Positions 63,952 to 64,000 of a stretch of 64,000 nt of DNA are shown one piece after another. This stretch comes from SZUA-309 sp965232595. GTDB lineage: Bacteria; Pseudomonadota; Gammaproteobacteria; Pseudomonadales; Azotimanducaceae. The translations under genes were made by a program, and so were the position numbers. The notes under the pieces were generated by a model. It saw only the letters and a list, made by a program, of their open reading frames with translations. It did no database searches and had not been told where the DNA came from. Every line of letters starts with the position of its first letter. The stretch's first letter is position 1. The stretch is taken from NCBI GenBank assembly GCA_965232595.1, contig OZ246983.1:3224001-3288000 (forward strand). Reading direction: 5' to 3'.

Positions 63952-64000
63952 CTAGCTGCCGGTGAACTCCGGCGGGCGTTTTTCCGCAAACGCGCTGACC
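63952..64000 (-). CDS. C-terminal end of a crotonase (enoyl-CoA hydratase), 5' end outside window
   Basis: Only the last 16 codons are present. They read VSAFAEKRPPEFTGS then stop, which is the standard C-terminus of enoyl-CoA hydratase/isomerase proteins (A-F-x-E-K-R-x-P-x-F). The gene runs off the right edge. It is convergent with the LLM gene. Confidence 0.75.
   Translation of the reverse strand, partial: VSAFAEKRPPEFTGS

Overview
The window is GC-rich, gene-dense DNA from a Gram-negative bacterium. The RND tripartite efflux system with a lipid-anchored outer-membrane channel, the lipoproteins, the AsmA protein and the UspE-like protein all fit a gammaproteobacterium. The mix of CaiB/BaiF CoA-transferases, LLM flavin/F420-type oxidoreductases, Rieske oxygenase, P450 and carotenoid oxygenase resembles marine or environmental lineages, but the genus cannot be named from sequence alone. 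I find 55 protein genes, two of them cut by the window edges. I saw no tRNA, rRNA, CRISPR array, insertion sequence or phage gene, no stretch over 300 bases without a gene, and no recognisable transcription factor.

Layout. 1-2227: a lipid-linked sugar pair (GT39-type transferase, and GT2 synthase fused to GtrA). 2243-5488: a secreted thioredoxin-like protein and a DUF3617 / ABC ATPase / ABC-2 permease operon. 5638-10568: a bifunctional beta-oxidation enzyme, a two-RCK channel-like protein, a limonene-epoxide-hydrolase-type enzyme, a crotonase and a hotdog thioesterase. 10572-17398: MscS, LLM oxidoreductase, Rieske oxygenase, MDR reductase, SDR, an APH-type kinase and a VOC protein. 17469-22622: P450 and carotenoid oxygenase in one operon, then an epoxide hydrolase and a GPH transporter on the other strand. 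22760-28376: a TMEM175-like membrane protein, a giant AsmA protein, a glycine-zipper lipoprotein and a YwaF-like membrane protein. 28390-32579: an ACP-acyl-AMP ligase-PlsC fusion overlapping an MFS transporter. 32668-36181: envelope lipoprotein, secreted hydrolase and deacetylase. 36186-41943: an RND efflux operon. 42117-47387: DUF4136 lipoprotein, an MDR reductase that seems to start at CTG, deacetylase, LLM, hydrolase and universal stress protein. 47398-59032: a CoA-transfer island with five CaiB/BaiF domains in four genes, a two-part crotonase, a GPH transporter, an amidohydrolase and an acyl-CoA synthetase. 59159-64000: a small unknown protein, two LLM enzymes, hydrolase, MDR, SDR and the tail of a crotonase.

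How it fits together. Most soluble enzymes belong to activation (AMP ligases, CoA-transferases), oxidation or reduction (P450, Rieske, LLM, MDR, SDR) and hydration or cleavage (crotonases, epoxide hydrolases, carotenoid oxygenase) of hydrophobic or branched carboxylic acids and terpenoid-like compounds. Transporters and envelope genes are interleaved. The most unusual points are: (i) the cis-ACP acyl ligase/acyltransferase next to a transporter, an arrangement analogous to Aas-LplT; (ii) five class III CoA-transferase domains, none with Asp at the usual catalytic position (Ser, Glu, Ala, Glu, Ala), arranged as non-acidic/Glu pairs; (iii) the probable CTG start; and (iv) two channel-like proteins with non-canonical filter regions.
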